Counted from the stretch's first letter, positions 25,905 to 34,951 are shown. The stretch is 64,000 bases of DNA from Synechococcus sp. UW105 (GCF_900473935.1 NZ_UCNN01000011.1:20229-84228); one strand, 5' to 3'. Program-made: numbers and translations. Notes: generated by a model from the sequence alone, not told the origin.

Positions 25905-27527
25905 ATGGCCAAGGATCCCGGCCGCGTTCTGATCTTCGACACCACCCTTAGGGATGGTGAGCAATCGCCTGGTGCCAGCCTCAACCTTGAGGAGAAGCTT
26001 GCGATCGCTCAGCAGTTGGCACGCCTTGGCGTGGATGTGATCGAGGCTGGGTTTCCCTTTGCTAGCCCAGGAGATTTCGCTGCTGTGCAGCGCATCGCAC
26101 AGCAGGTGGGTGGTGAACAGGGGCCGATCATCTGCGGCTTAGCCCGTGCCTCCCGTGGCGATATCAAGGCCTGTGCAGAGGCGGTGGCGCCCGCACCGAA
26201 GCGGCGGATTCATACCTTTATCGCCACCAGTGATATCCACCTCGAGCACAAGCTGCGCAAAAGCCGCAAGGAGGTCTTGGCGATCGTGCCTGAGATGGTG
26301 GCCTACGCCCGCTCCTTAGTTGAGGATGTGGAGTTCTCTTGTGAAGACGCTGGCCGCAGTGATCCGGAGTTCCTCTATGAGGTGATCGAAGCGGCAATTG
26401 CTGCCGGGGCGAGCACGATCAATATTCCCGACACCGTGGGCTACACCACCCCTTCCGAATTCGGTGCCTTGATTGCCGGTATCGATCAACAGGTTCCCAA
26501 CATTGATGAGGCTGTGCTGTCCGTGCATGGCCATAACGACCTTGGTCTGGCGGTGGCCAACTTCCTTGAAGCGGTGCGCTATGGCGCTCGACAGTTGGAA
26601 TGCACGATCAATGGAATCGGCGAGCGAGCTGGCAACGCCGCCCTGGAGGAGCTCGTGATGGCACTGCATGTGCGTCGTCGCTTCTACAACCCCTTTTTCG
26701 GACGTCCTGAGGATTCGCCGACACCACTGACAGCGGTGCGCACCGAAGAGATCACGAAAACCTCCCGGCTGGTGTCGAATCTCACCGGCATGGTTGTGCA
26801 ACCCAACAAGGCGATTGTGGGAGCGAATGCCTTTGCTCATGAGTCGGGCATTCACCAAGATGGTGTGCTCAAGAACAGGCTCACCTACGAGATCGTTGAC
26901 GCCCGCACGGTCGGACTCACCGACAACCGTATTTCCCTTGGCAAACTCAGCGGCCGCAGTGCTGTGCGTGCTCGCCTGGAGGAGCTCGGTTATGACCTCA
27001 GTCGCGAGGATCTGGATGAAGCCTTCTCACGCTTCAAAGATCTGGCCGATCGCAAGCGAGAGATCACCGATCGTGATCTTGAGGCGATCGTCAGTGAGCA
27101 AGTGCAGCAGCCTGAGGCCCGCTACCAGCTCAAGCTGGTGCAGGTGAGCTGCGGCAGCAGCCTTCAGCCCACCGCCACGGTCACCCTTGCGAATGAGGAC
27201 GGCCAGGAGCAAACCTCCGCTGCAATCGGCACCGGTCCGGTGGATGCGGTGTGTCGTGCCCTTAATGCTCTGGCGGGCGAACCGAATGAACTGGTTGAGT
27301 TCTCGGTGAAGTCGGTCACCGAAGGCATTGATGCCATGGGAGAGGTGACCATCCGCTTGCGTCGCGAGGGGCAGCTGTTTTCTGGACACTCCGCCGATAC
27401 CGATGTGGTGGTCGCGGCTGCCCAGGCGTTTGTGAATGCCCTCAATCGCCTCGTTGCCGGCAGCCTTCATCAACCGATCCATCCCCAGCGGGATGCTGCT
27501 GAAGTGGCGTCACGTCCCAGTCTGTGA
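25905..27527 (+). CDS. leuA: 2-isopropylmalate synthase
   Basis: Condenses acetyl-CoA with 2-oxoisovalerate, the first step of leucine synthesis. The 540-residue protein has the catalytic [16 protein letters not shown] near the N-terminus, the metal motif [14 protein letters not shown], the subdomain signature [15 protein letters not shown] and a C-terminal allosteric LeuA dimer domain (about 390-525), consistent with leucine feedback. The upstream spacer has TTGACA near 25831 followed by a dyad CCACTC-GCCTA-GAGTGG near 25841-25857, a plausible promoter-operator region. Confidence 0.96.
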   Translation: MAKDPGRVLIFDTTLRDGEQSPGASLNLEEKLAIAQQLARLGVDVIEAGFPFASPGDFAAVQRIAQQVGGEQGPIICGLARASRGDIKACAEAVAPAPKRRIHTFIATSDIHLEHKLRKSRKEVLAIVPEMVAYARSLVEDVEFSCEDAGRSDPEFLYEVIEAAIAAGASTINIPDTVGYTTPSEFGALIAGIDQQVPNIDEAVLSVHGHNDLGLAVANFLEAVRYGARQLECTINGIGERAGNAALEELVMALHVRRRFYNPFFGRPEDSPTPLTAVRTEEITKTSRLVSNLTGMVVQPNKAIVGANAFAHESGIHQDGVLKNRLTYEIVDARTVGLTDNRISLGKLSGRSAVRARLEELGYDLSREDLDEAFSRFKDLADRKREITDRDLEAIVSEQVQQPEARYQLKLVQVSCGSSLQPTATVTLANEDGQEQTSAAIGTGPVDAVCRALNALAGEPNELVEFSVKSVTEGIDAMGEVTIRLRREGQLFSGHSADTDVVVAAAQAFVNALNRLVAGSLHQPIHPQRDAAEVASRPSL

Positions 27528-27533
27528 GGCGTC

Positions 27534-28370
27534 ATGGCCACCTCAGCAAAGACTCGCGCCGGAGCCCTGTTGCAGCTACTGCTGCTGATCCTGTTGGCCC
27601 TGGTGGTGCTCGTTCCCTTGCTCTGGTTGGTGAGCACCTCCCTGAAGGGACCAGCCGAAGACATCTTCAGTTCACCACCAGCACTGTTGCCGGCCCAACC
27701 CAGCCTCGCGGCCTATGGCCGCCTGTTCAGGGATAACCCCCTCGGCCTCTATCTGCTCAACAGCACGATCGTGAGTGTGCTGGCCGTCGTCGCCAACTTG
27801 CTGTTCTGTTCCCTCGCGGCTTATCCACTGGCGCGGATGCGTTTCGCTGGTCGGGGATTCGTGCTGGCCCTCGTTGTGGCCACGATCCTGATCCCCTTCC
27901 AGGTGGTGATGATTCCGCTCTACCTGTTGATGGTGCAACTGGGCTTGAGGAACACCCTGATGGCACTGGTGATCCCCCAGGCTGCCACTGCCTTCGGTCT
28001 CTACTTGTTGCGTCAGAGCTTTCTGGCGGTGCCAGTCGAGCTTGAGGAGGCGGCCCGAATCGATGGCTGCAGCAAGCTTGGCGAATGGTGGAACGTGATG
28101 ATCCCAGCCGCCCGTGCCGATCTGATCACCCTGGGCATGTTCGTGTTCATCGGCACCTGGAGCGATTTTCTGTGGCCGCTGGTGATCCTTGATGACCCTG
28201 GGTTGTACACCCTTCCACTTGGTCTCCAACAGCTGGCCAGCAGTTTCTCCCTGGATTGGCGCATCGTCGCCGCTGGTTCTGTGGTCTCGATCTTGCCGGT
28301 GCTGATCTTGTTTGTCTTGCTCCAGCGTTTCATTCTGCCTAGCGCGAGCAGCGACGCGGTCAAAGGTTGA
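27534..28370 (+). CDS. Sugar ABC transporter permease (MalG type)
   Basis: A 278-residue inner-membrane permease with six hydrophobic segments and the MalG-class EAA loop EEAARIDGCSKLGEWWNVMIPAARADL. Members of this class import sugars and, in cyanobacteria, glucosylglycerol or sucrose. It begins 6 bases after leuA and is probably cotranscribed with it. The partner permease, binding protein and ATPase are not in the window. Its stop codon abuts the stop of the next minus-strand gene. Confidence 0.87.
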   Translation: MATSAKTRAGALLQLLLLILLALVVLVPLLWLVSTSLKGPAEDIFSSPPALLPAQPSLAAYGRLFRDNPLGLYLLNSTIVSVLAVVANLLFCSLAAYPLARMRFAGRGFVLALVVATILIPFQVVMIPLYLLMVQLGLRNTLMALVIPQAATAFGLYLLRQSFLAVPVELEEAARIDGCSKLGEWWNVMIPAARADLITLGMFVFIGTWSDFLWPLVILDDPGLYTLPLGLQQLASSFSLDWRIVAAGSVVSILPVLILFVLLQRFILPSASSDAVKG

Positions 28371-28715
28371 TCAGCGGCTTGGTTCAAGTCTGAAGGACTG
28401 GAAGGGATCAAAGTCCTCTGCAGGTCTGGCTTGCTGGCGCAGCGATTGGTTCCGTTCGATCCGTTCAGCCTGCTGTTGAGCCATCCGGCCGATGCGATCG
28501 TCCAAGTTCCGCTGATTGGCTTGGAGCTGCTGGAGCTGTTGCTCAAGCAGCTGGCTGCTCACTGCGGGGTTCTCCTCCAGACGTTGCTCCAGATCGGCGA
28601 TCCGTTGTTGGATCCGGTTGATGGTGGTGGTGTGCTGTCCGAGGGCCTGCCAGAGCGCCATGAACAGCACCGCGAGCATGCTCATCCCCGCAATCGGGAT
28701 CAGCATCCAGACCAT
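28371..28715 (-). CDS. Membrane-anchored coiled-coil protein, unknown
   Basis: A 114-residue protein with an N-terminal membrane helix (MVWMLIPIAGMSMLAVLFMA), then a Gln-rich coiled coil (residues 25-95) and a short tail, DFDPFQSFRLEPSR. I chose ATG 28715 because an AGGGAG ribosome site lies 5 bases upstream; ATG 28730 is also in frame. Function is not recognised. Confidence 0.6.
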   Translation of the reverse strand: MVWMLIPIAGMSMLAVLFMALWQALGQHTTTINRIQQRIADLEQRLEENPAVSSQLLEQQLQQLQANQRNLDDRIGRMAQQQAERIERNQSLRQQARPAEDFDPFQSFRLEPSR

Positions 28716-28804
28716 TTGTCTCCCTTGCATCTGCGCCGATTGCGCCTCTTGCGACAGTGCTAGCAGTCCTGACGTCAGGATGGGCTTGCGGTTGGAATGT
28801 GTTG

Positions 28805-29050
28805 ATGGCTTTGAACGATCTGGATCAGTTGCTGGCGTTGCGCAGTGAGGACCCTTCGCTTGCCGAGCGGATGGCAGGCCCCCTCGATCTCGAGGCCTTG
28901 ATTGCGCTGGCGGCCGAGCACGGACTCACCGTTACCGAAGCCGATGTTTTCGCTGCCCAGCAACGGGAGAATTCAGATCGGTCCTCCGCTCAGCTTCAGC
29001 AGGAGGCTGCCCAGGAGTCCCGGCGTCTACGCCATTTCATTCAGGGTTAG
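28805..29050 (+). CDS. Nif11-family small protein
   Basis: An 81-residue protein with the Nif11 layout: LDQLLALRSEDPSLAERMAGPLD, then LIALAAEHGLTVTEADVFAA, then a charged tail. The family includes leader peptides of ribosomal peptide natural products, which end in a double-Gly protease site and a variable core. Here I see no Gly-Gly site and no Cys-rich core, and no lanthionine synthetase or peptidase transporter is nearby, so this looks like a stand-alone Nif11 protein. Start at ATG 28805; the frame extends to 28757. Confidence 0.75.
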   Translation: MALNDLDQLLALRSEDPSLAERMAGPLDLEALIALAAEHGLTVTEADVFAAQQRENSDRSSAQLQQEAAQESRRLRHFIQG

Positions 29051-29128
29051 CGAGGGCTGGTGTTGCAGGACACCGCATGCTCAGGCCCTTTTGCGGAATC
29101 TTGGGGAGGATGATTCCTTCGCTTTGAC

Positions 29129-29287
29129 GTGGATTCCAGCAATCGGTCCATTGAGCGCATCGGCTCTGAAGGCTCTCGAGCTGTCTGTGACCATGCAGAC
29201 CTTCTGCTGCTGCGTTGTGACGACAGCCAGGATCTGATCGATCAGGATCATTTCCTGGCCTGGGATGAACTGTTGGGCTTGCGCTGA
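29129..29287 (+). pseudogene. Short frame after the Nif11 gene, possibly a disrupted small gene
   Basis: From GTG 29129 a 52-codon frame encodes an acidic, protein-like sequence (ending HFLAWDELLGLR). In the same frame upstream, GTG 29060 opens 17 codons (VLQDTACSGPFAESWGG) before a single TGA at 29111. Together they would make a protein of about 75 residues broken by one stop. No clear ribosome site precedes GTG 29129. It could be a remnant gene or chance. Confidence 0.25.
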
Positions 29288-29305
29288 GCTCCCAGCATTG
29301 AGCTG

Positions 29306-29521
29306 TCAGCGCAGCATCACCACGTCTGGGGTCACCCCAAGAATCTGGCCGATCCAGAGCGCGTGGGTGACAGCTCCTTCATGGGTGTGAAACGCCCAGG
29401 CATTGTCTGGGGAACTGACGTTCTCAATGTGTTCATCGTGGGCGTTCACCCTCAGGTAGGTCCCAGCGCGGGGGCAGCGGAGCACGAAGCGCTCGATCGA
29501 GAAGTCCGTCATCTTCATCAA
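29306..29521 (-). CDS. Small conserved-looking protein, unknown
   Basis: A 71-residue soluble protein with the motif FVLRCPRAGTYLRVNAHDEHIENV followed by AWAFHTHEGAVTHALWIGQILG. The ordered mix of beta-type and helical segments suggests a real domain. Function is not recognised. Its start lies downstream of the 29636-30082 gene on the same strand. Confidence 0.6.
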   Translation of the reverse strand: MMKMTDFSIERFVLRCPRAGTYLRVNAHDEHIENVSSPDNAWAFHTHEGAVTHALWIGQILGVTPDVVMLR

Positions 29522-29635
29522 CGATCTCGTTGAGACTCAATATTTCGATAGCGATGGCGGCCCCTTTGAAGGCCCCGATCCTTTGTTTTCTTGCGGTTTT
29601 CATCAACGATTTGTGACAGCTCTGTTGACGCTGGC

Positions 29636-30082
29636 CTATCCCCCTTCGCTTGATTGCTCCTTTGGCATCGGGGAGCTACGGAGCCAATGCAGTCCTTTCG
29701 GCGCAGTGAACAGGCTCTGATGACCGCCGTCGCGAAACCAAGCCTGGTCTTGGGGTTGAAGTGCCGGCAGGACAAGGTCCCATTGCTGCTCGAAGTAGGT
29801 GGCCGCTTCCTGCTCAGGGGCTGGGTCGGGCTGTCCCCAGTGCACAAGCGCGAGTTTGACGGGGTGGATCGACAGCACAGCCAGTCGCTCGCCTTCATCT
29901 GGGGCCGGCACGATTCGTTCCTCGATCGATTCTTGGCTCACGAACAGGCGAAGGCTGCCGTTGCAGTCGCGTCCGTCCAGTGGGTATTTGCGCAAGTACA
30001 GCGCCCTTGCCTTCTTAAACAGGGGTGAAGGCGCTCGCTGCATCAGGGATTCGTAAGCCTGCTGGAGCCTTGCGTTCGGCAT
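29636..30082 (-). CDS. Conserved hypothetical soluble protein
   Basis: A 148-residue protein from ATG 30082 (MPNARLQQAYESLMQRAP). An N-terminal helical, basic part (FKKARALYLRKYPLDGRDCNGS) precedes an ordered middle with FVSQESIEERIVPAPDEGERLAVLS. The frame extends upstream to 30256 but that part is Arg/Cys-rich and unlikely to be coding. Function is not recognised. Confidence 0.6.
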   Translation of the reverse strand: MPNARLQQAYESLMQRAPSPLFKKARALYLRKYPLDGRDCNGSLRLFVSQESIEERIVPAPDEGERLAVLSIHPVKLALVHWGQPDPAPEQEAATYFEQQWDLVLPALQPQDQAWFRDGGHQSLFTAPKGLHWLRSSPMPKEQSSEGG

Positions 30083-30170
30083 CGGAGCGTGATGTTTGAA
30101 CTTTCCGGCCTCGCAGTGGCGCCAACACCGGCACCGAGGCGAGACTGGTGACAGTTTGCAGTCTGGACCA

Positions 30171-30407
30171 GTGGGAGAGCGTTGCCGGCCGCAGTACCGA
30201 CTCGTTGCTCTTGATGGCAGTCCGCATCCGGTTCTTGATGCCCCATACGACTCCATGGAGGCGGCTGAGGCTGCTGCTCAGCGATGGTGCACTGGTCAGG
30301 GTCGCGCCTTTGCGATGGGGCAGAGCGGGATTGGCGTCGAAGTTCAGACCAGTTGTGGGGAGTGGCGCACCGTTGGCTATCCGCTCAGTTGCCTGCGCTC
30401 TCGCTAG
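30171..30407 (+). CDS. Small conserved-looking protein, unknown
   Basis: A 78-residue protein from GTG 30171; alternative starts are TTG 30156 and TTG 30096. The ordered part reads PQYRLVALDGSPHPVLDAP, then MEAAEAAAQRWCTGQG, then IGVEVQTSCGEWRTVGYP, a small alpha/beta unit. It is divergent from the 29636-30082 gene. Function is not recognised; start uncertain. Confidence 0.55.
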   Translation: MGERCRPQYRLVALDGSPHPVLDAPYDSMEAAEAAAQRWCTGQGRAFAMGQSGIGVEVQTSCGEWRTVGYPLSCLRSR

Positions 30408-30434
30408 ACCGGGGTGAGGTGATCTTCGGCTGTG

Positions 30435-30743
30435 ATGTGGGTCAGTGTGGACCTCTGTGTTGTGCCTCTCGGTGTCGGGGTCTCCTTGGCGCCTTATGTC
30501 GCCGCCTGCCAGCGGGTGATTGAGCAAGCGGGGCTCGACCACGAGCTAGGTCCGAATGGAACTGCGATTGAAGGTGAGTGGGACGCGGTTTTTGCTTGTG
30601 TGAGGGACTGTCATGACGCCGTGCACGCTTTGGGTGCTCCTCGCGTTTACACCACCTTGAAGGTCAATACCCGCACGGATCGGCAGCAGAGCTTTCGCGA
30701 CAAGGTCGCCAGTGTCCAGGCGTCGACGGGCGACGGCGCCTGA
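30435..30743 (+). CDS. MTH1187/YqgV-type thiamine-binding-like protein
   Basis: A 102-residue ferredoxin-like-fold protein with the family start VSVDLCVVPLGVGVSLAPYVAAC, the middle YELGPNGTAIEG-like stretch (HELGPNGTAIEGEWD) and the ending SFRDKVASVQ. This DUF77 family includes thiamine-binding members. No thiamine gene is adjacent. GTG 30432 directly precedes ATG 30435 in frame. Confidence 0.8.
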   Translation: MWVSVDLCVVPLGVGVSLAPYVAACQRVIEQAGLDHELGPNGTAIEGEWDAVFACVRDCHDAVHALGAPRVYTTLKVNTRTDRQQSFRDKVASVQASTGDGA

Positions 30744-30836
30744 GGGCTGAAAACCGGAGAACTTCTGTGCAAAACAACAACACTTGGGAAGCCCTGAGTC
30801 CAATGAGACCAGGGATGCGATTGGCTTGTTTTGCGG

Positions 30837-31340
30837 ATGCGTGCTCTGGGCTGTGCTCTTCTGTTTGGCTTGGCGATCGGTGCAGGTTCCGGTCTGTCGG
30901 CCCGGGCTGAAACCTGGGACAGGATTGGTCGTTTTGCTGCGACGCTCCGTAAAGCGGGTACGTCCACGCTGGTGGCGAGAGATTGTCCGAACACCTTGCT
31001 CGGTGCTTTCCATTCCCAACGCAATGCCCTGCTGATCTGTGCCAATAACCTGCCCAACGATCCCGCGGAGATCTGGGAGGTCTTGGCCCATGAGGCGGCT
31101 CATGTGATGCAGCATTGCCGCGGTGGCCCGCTGCTGGTGGAGGGTCAGATGGACGATGCGATTGCCCGGGTGCGCTCCCGTTCCCCGCGTCTGTTTAAGG
31201 AGCTGAGTCTCTATCACAGCAGTCAGCACCGTGACGAGGTCGAAGCTCGGCTGGTGCAGACGCTGCCCCCCGATCAGGTGGAAGCCTTGTTTCAGAGGTT
31301 CTGCGCGATGCGACTGACTGGAACGAGCTCGGAATCGTGA
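30837..31340 (+). CDS. Exported HExxH protein, putative small metalloprotease
   Basis: A 167-residue protein from ATG 30837 with a signal peptide (RALGCALLFGLAIGAGS, cleavage probably after SARA). It has one zincin-type motif HEAAH in EVLAHEAAHVMQHCRGG, followed about 45 residues later by HSSQHRDEVEARLV, which offers His and Glu as a possible third ligand. This is consistent with a minimal zinc metallopeptidase outside the cytoplasm, but no family is recognised and activity is inferred only. The next gene overlaps or follows closely. Confidence 0.65.
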   Translation: MRALGCALLFGLAIGAGSGLSARAETWDRIGRFAATLRKAGTSTLVARDCPNTLLGAFHSQRNALLICANNLPNDPAEIWEVLAHEAAHVMQHCRGGPLLVEGQMDDAIARVRSRSPRLFKELSLYHSSQHRDEVEARLVQTLPPDQVEALFQRFCAMRLTGTSSES

Positions 31341-31360
31341 TTGTTCGGGAGGTGAGTGCC

Positions 31361-31687
31361 ATGGATGAGCAGCAGCCGATCACGCCACTCACCGGCCCAG
31401 TGTTCGATGACGAGGGCCGACTCACGTACATGGGGGTGGATGGACGCCGTTATGTCGTGGTCGATGGCGTCGATTTTGATGAGCAGGATGCCGCCAAGGT
31501 GATGAAGGTCCTGCAGTTGGCAGGCGGCGTGTTTGAAGAGATCGAGCAGCATTGCCACCATTGGTTGCAAATGGTGGAGGACTCGCCCCTGAGCGAGGAA
31601 GAGGCCTTGTCGTTGTTGCTGGCCACTCTTGAAACCGTGTTGGAACGAAAGCACGATGACCAGCAGGACCCTGGACAAGGGAGCTGA
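31361..31687 (+). CDS. Small acidic protein, unknown
   Basis: A 108-residue soluble protein from ATG 31361, chosen because a strong GGGAGGTG ribosome site lies just before it. GTG 31337, which overlaps the preceding stop (GTGA), is the alternative. The first 45 residues form a beta-type segment (GRLTYMGVDGRRYVVVDGVDFDEQ) and the rest is helical and acidic. Probably cotranscribed with the HExxH gene. Function is not recognised. Confidence 0.6.
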   Translation: MDEQQPITPLTGPVFDDEGRLTYMGVDGRRYVVVDGVDFDEQDAAKVMKVLQLAGGVFEEIEQHCHHWLQMVEDSPLSEEEALSLLLATLETVLERKHDDQQDPGQGS

Positions 31688-31730
31688 GGGTGCGCCCGTA
31701 CGGTGTGACTGTTAACGCAATCGGCCGGCG

Positions 31731-32129
31731 ATGAATTCCAGCGTGCGGGGCTATTGGCTGATGACCTGGCTGGGGTTGGTGGGCAATGTGATCGCCTTGC
31801 CGCTGATCGGTTGGATCGCTTTTCAGGCCCCCACGCTGCGGGTAACCCATATCAGCCTCGCCTTTGGCCTTGCTTGGCCTGCTGCGGTTGTTGGCATCGT
31901 GGCCTGTGGCGGCCTGCTGGCAGAACGGCGTTGGGGGGGGATTGTGGCGATCGTGGCCTTGTCGATGGCTTTGGCTGCTTCCTTGCCTTACGGCATCGTG
32001 CGCTTCGCCCTGCTTCCTCTGGAGCAGTCGCTCAACCTCGGCCTTGTGTCCATGCTTCTGGCTCTGGTGAACTTGTTGGCGCTTCTCTATTGGTGCCAAC
32101 CTGCTCTTCGCCGCGGTGGTCCGCTCTGA
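31731..32129 (+). CDS. Four-helix integral membrane protein, unknown
   Basis: A 132-residue hydrophobic protein with about four membrane helices (around residues 10-32, 42-65, 69-92 and 100-122). No enzymatic motif is visible. Its 3' end overlaps the proposed start of the pseudouridine synthase gene by about 37 bases, suggesting coupled translation. Confidence 0.65.
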   Translation: MNSSVRGYWLMTWLGLVGNVIALPLIGWIAFQAPTLRVTHISLAFGLAWPAAVVGIVACGGLLAERRWGGIVAIVALSMALAASLPYGIVRFALLPLEQSLNLGLVSMLLALVNLLALLYWCQPALRRGGPL

Positions 32130-32776
32130 ATGCAGGCGATGCCGATCTGCCGGTCTTGTATCGAGATCGATGGGTTGTGGTGGTGGACAAACCTGCTGGC
32201 CTTCTTTGCCAGCCCGGTCTGGGCCCGGCGCAGCTGGATTCTTTGATCAGACGCGTCCAGCGATGCGAACCAGGTTTGGCCCTGGTGCATCGCCTTGATC
32301 GCGACACATCCGGCTTGTTGTTGTTGGCTCGCAATCCCGAGGCTTTGGCGGCCTTCAGTGGTTTGTTCGCGCATCGCCGGGTGCGCAAGCTCTATGTCGC
32401 GGATATCTGCACGGACCCTCCAGCTTTTGCCGGCCTGATCGATCTTCCCCTCGCCCGTTTGCAGCGTCACCCCCCTCGCTATGGCGAGCATCCTCAAGGA
32501 CGGGCCAGTCGGACTCGATGGCGAGTTGCTGCATCGGCAGGGTCGCTTCGACGCTTGTGGTTACAGCCCATCACGGGGCGATCTCATCAGCTCCGCGCCC
32601 ATCTTGCGGCCCTTGGCTGTCCGATCCAGGGGGATCCGATTTATGCCGCAGATCAAGGCCGGTCGATGACAGGGCGCATGCATCTTCACGCCACCGCCCT
32701 CAGCTTTCTCCACCCTTTCACGGGCAAACGCTTGCGCTGCCGCAGTGCCGTGCCCTTTGCTTCTTCGCTGGATTAG
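32093..32776 (+). CDS. RluA-family pseudouridine synthase
   Basis: About 227 residues. The family motifs are VVDKPAGLLCQPG near the N-terminus, the catalytic-Asp motif HRLDRDTSGLLLLARN and the C-terminal QPITGRSHQLRAHLAALGCPIQGDP. It would isomerise uridine in rRNA or tRNA; the target site is not predictable. I used GTG 32093 as start, since no ATG precedes the first conserved motif in frame; the start is uncertain. The stop overlaps that of the PgpH-like gene on the other strand by 3 bases. Confidence 0.87.
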   Translation: MPTCSSPRWSALNAGDADLPVLYRDRWVVVVDKPAGLLCQPGLGPAQLDSLIRRVQRCEPGLALVHRLDRDTSGLLLLARNPEALAAFSGLFAHRRVRKLYVADICTDPPAFAGLIDLPLARLQRHPPRYGEHPQGRASRTRWRVAASAGSLRRLWLQPITGRSHQLRAHLAALGCPIQGDPIYAADQGRSMTGRMHLHATALSFLHPFTGKRLRCRSAVPFASSLD

Positions 32777-34893
32777 GCCGGGAATCCTTTCTTGTAGGCG
32801 GGAATCGGATAGGGGATGCGGCGATGGCGCATCCGCCGCCACACGCGGACGAAAGCGCGTATGACAAGTTCCACCTCGGAACGACTGAGGCTGCTCAGCC
32901 GCAGTTGGCCATCGCGCTGTCTGGCTTCCACAATCCTTCGCACCGTGAGTTTTGCTTGCGCATCACTGGTGTCGGGTGGGAGGGATCGAAGTGCGGCTTC
33001 GCAGCCATCGGCAAGCATCAAAATTGCCGTTTCGCGTGAGCGAGGACGCGGACCCTTGTAACGGAAGCGGGCTTCCGGGATCGAGGCATCCTGTTCGCGT
33101 GCCTTATGCAAGAAGTAGCCCATCTTCAGCGTGCCTTGATGCTCCGGGATGAAGTCGGCCACCGGTCTTGGCAGGCGGTGACGACGCGCCAGTTTCAGAC
33201 CCTCATCGACGTGGGCCTGAAGAACTCCGGCACTGGCGAGGGGATCATTGAGTCGGTCGTGGGGATTCTCAATGTCTCCGACCTGGTTCTCGATAAACCA
33301 CTCAGGCGCATGCAATTTGCCAACGTCGTGATAGAGCGAACCGGTACGGATTAAGTCGATATCGGCGCCGATGGCCCGGGCGCCTTCCTCGGCAAGCCCG
33401 CAGATCATCAGGGTGTGTTCAAAGGTGCCTGGCGCTTCCGATGACAAGCGGCGAAGCAGAGGCCGTTCTTGGTCCGCCAGTTCCATCAGTCTTGCTCGGG
33501 TGAGCAATCCAAAGGATCCCTCGAGAATCGGGATCAGCAGGATCGCAACCATCAGCAGGATGCCCATGAGCAGGGCTTCAGAGGCCAGCTCTCCCGCATC
33601 AGGGGCCAGTCTGGTCCAGGCGCTGGCTCCGGTATTGATCTGGCTGCGCAGCAGCAGCATCTCCACGAAGAGTGCTGCCAGGGGCAGCAAGACGGTGAGC
33701 TGAAGCAGCTGGGCACGGCTGCGTAGACGTCCTGCCTGTAGTGCTGCCACCACGGCAATGGCCGCTGCAATCATCAGTCGCCCCTCTCCCAGTCCATTCA
33801 CCGGCATGGGCCAAAGCAGGCTGGCGATGGCCAGCCAGGCCAGCCCGCAACTGGTGCCCAGCCCCTGGGCGAGCAGCAGCGTCGGCGGCACCAGCACTGC
33901 TAGAGGGCTCACGGCAGCACCAAAATGGAGCTTGCTGTACTGCACGAGTAGGAGGAGGCCCAGGCTCAGAAAGCTATGGGAGGCTTCCAGCTGGGGCCGT
34001 TCTCGCCGCATCAGCAACAGCAGCACGGCGCATCCGGCTAGAGCCTCGGTGAAGCGCATGGCCCATTGGCCCCAACGCGGCGTGCGTTGCACCTTGCCGA
34101 AATAATCAAGAACGTCATAGGCCTGGGGGCTGATCGGTTCTCCCTTGCGGGTGATCAGGCTGCCCTTCGTGACCTTGATTTCGGGTTTTCCCTGTTTGGT
34201 AATTAGTGCCTCGAGCTTGCGCTGGCTCAGCACAGGATCGGTGCGCAGGTTGCTGGACCCTTGAAAACTGGCGGCCAGCAGTTTGCTGCCGATGCTGCGG
34301 GCGGGATCACCCTGTGTACCAAGATCTTCCAGCTGAAGAGCTGCAGCCTGGCGGAGCTGATCCACCGCCAGGCTGTTCACCAACCCCTGGCTGAGCATGC
34401 GAGAGGCGGCATCCCGCACGGCCTCTCGCCAGAGCTGGGTGGTTTGTGGGGTCTGAGTGGTGAGCCAGAGCTGTTCCTCGGGGCTGAGGTTCACGGGACC
34501 TACCCGCTCGGCGGCATCGCTGAGGGCCACCCGCTGCAGTTCCTCCAGCTGCCGCTCTAGCCGTTCGCGCAGGCGTTGACTTTCCTGTCGGTCGATGACC
34601 TGCACGTAGGTGCTCGGCCCCAAACTGCTGAGTCGCTGTTCCAGCGCCTCACGGTCCACCACAAGGGCATCTTTGGGCGCGACGGCGTCAAAGGGAGCTG
34701 GAACGCCTGGACGCAGATTCGGTTCCCCTAGCGATGGCCAGCTTGAAACAAGTGCCACCAGCAGGCACATGATCAGCAGACCTGCCTGCTGAATCCGCCG
34801 CCAGCGCAGGATGGGCCGCCTGGGGGATTCGTTGCGCAGCCAGCTGTGCCAAAGCCGGCGGAGGCGTTGGAATCGAATCACAGCGGACGGCAT
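32773..34893 (-). CDS. PgpH-like 7TM-HD cyclic-di-AMP phosphodiesterase
   Basis: A 706-residue protein from ATG 34893. One N-terminal helix (QQAGLLIMCLLVALVSSW) leads to an extracytoplasmic domain of about 230 residues, then about seven membrane helices (around 280-460), then a cytoplasmic HD phosphohydrolase: EAPGTFEHTLMICGLAEE, the HD pair in GSLYHDVGKLHAPEWF and the later IPEHQGT. This is the 7TMR-HDED/YqfF/PgpH architecture, whose characterised members cleave c-di-AMP. It is divergent from folD. Confidence 0.9.
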   Translation of the reverse strand: MPSAVIRFQRLRRLWHSWLRNESPRRPILRWRRIQQAGLLIMCLLVALVSSWPSLGEPNLRPGVPAPFDAVAPKDALVVDREALEQRLSSLGPSTYVQVIDRQESQRLRERLERQLEELQRVALSDAAERVGPVNLSPEEQLWLTTQTPQTTQLWREAVRDAASRMLSQGLVNSLAVDQLRQAAALQLEDLGTQGDPARSIGSKLLAASFQGSSNLRTDPVLSQRKLEALITKQGKPEIKVTKGSLITRKGEPISPQAYDVLDYFGKVQRTPRWGQWAMRFTEALAGCAVLLLLMRRERPQLEASHSFLSLGLLLLVQYSKLHFGAAVSPLAVLVPPTLLLAQGLGTSCGLAWLAIASLLWPMPVNGLGEGRLMIAAAIAVVAALQAGRLRSRAQLLQLTVLLPLAALFVEMLLLRSQINTGASAWTRLAPDAGELASEALLMGILLMVAILLIPILEGSFGLLTRARLMELADQERPLLRRLSSEAPGTFEHTLMICGLAEEGARAIGADIDLIRTGSLYHDVGKLHAPEWFIENQVGDIENPHDRLNDPLASAGVLQAHVDEGLKLARRHRLPRPVADFIPEHQGTLKMGYFLHKAREQDASIPEARFRYKGPRPRSRETAILMLADGCEAALRSLPPDTSDAQAKLTVRRIVEARQRDGQLRLSSLSRSEVELVIRAFVRVWRRMRHRRIPYPIPAYKKGFPA

Positions 34894-34951
34894 TGAACAC
34901 AAACGCTAGCTCCACCGAGCGGGCATGCTGGAGGGAACTACGGCGTCGGCA

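Noticed and set aside
28902..29237. 111-codon plus-strand frame overlapping the Nif11 gene
   Set aside because: Out of frame with Nif11 and lacks protein-like features; the short frame at 29129-29287 is the better candidate.
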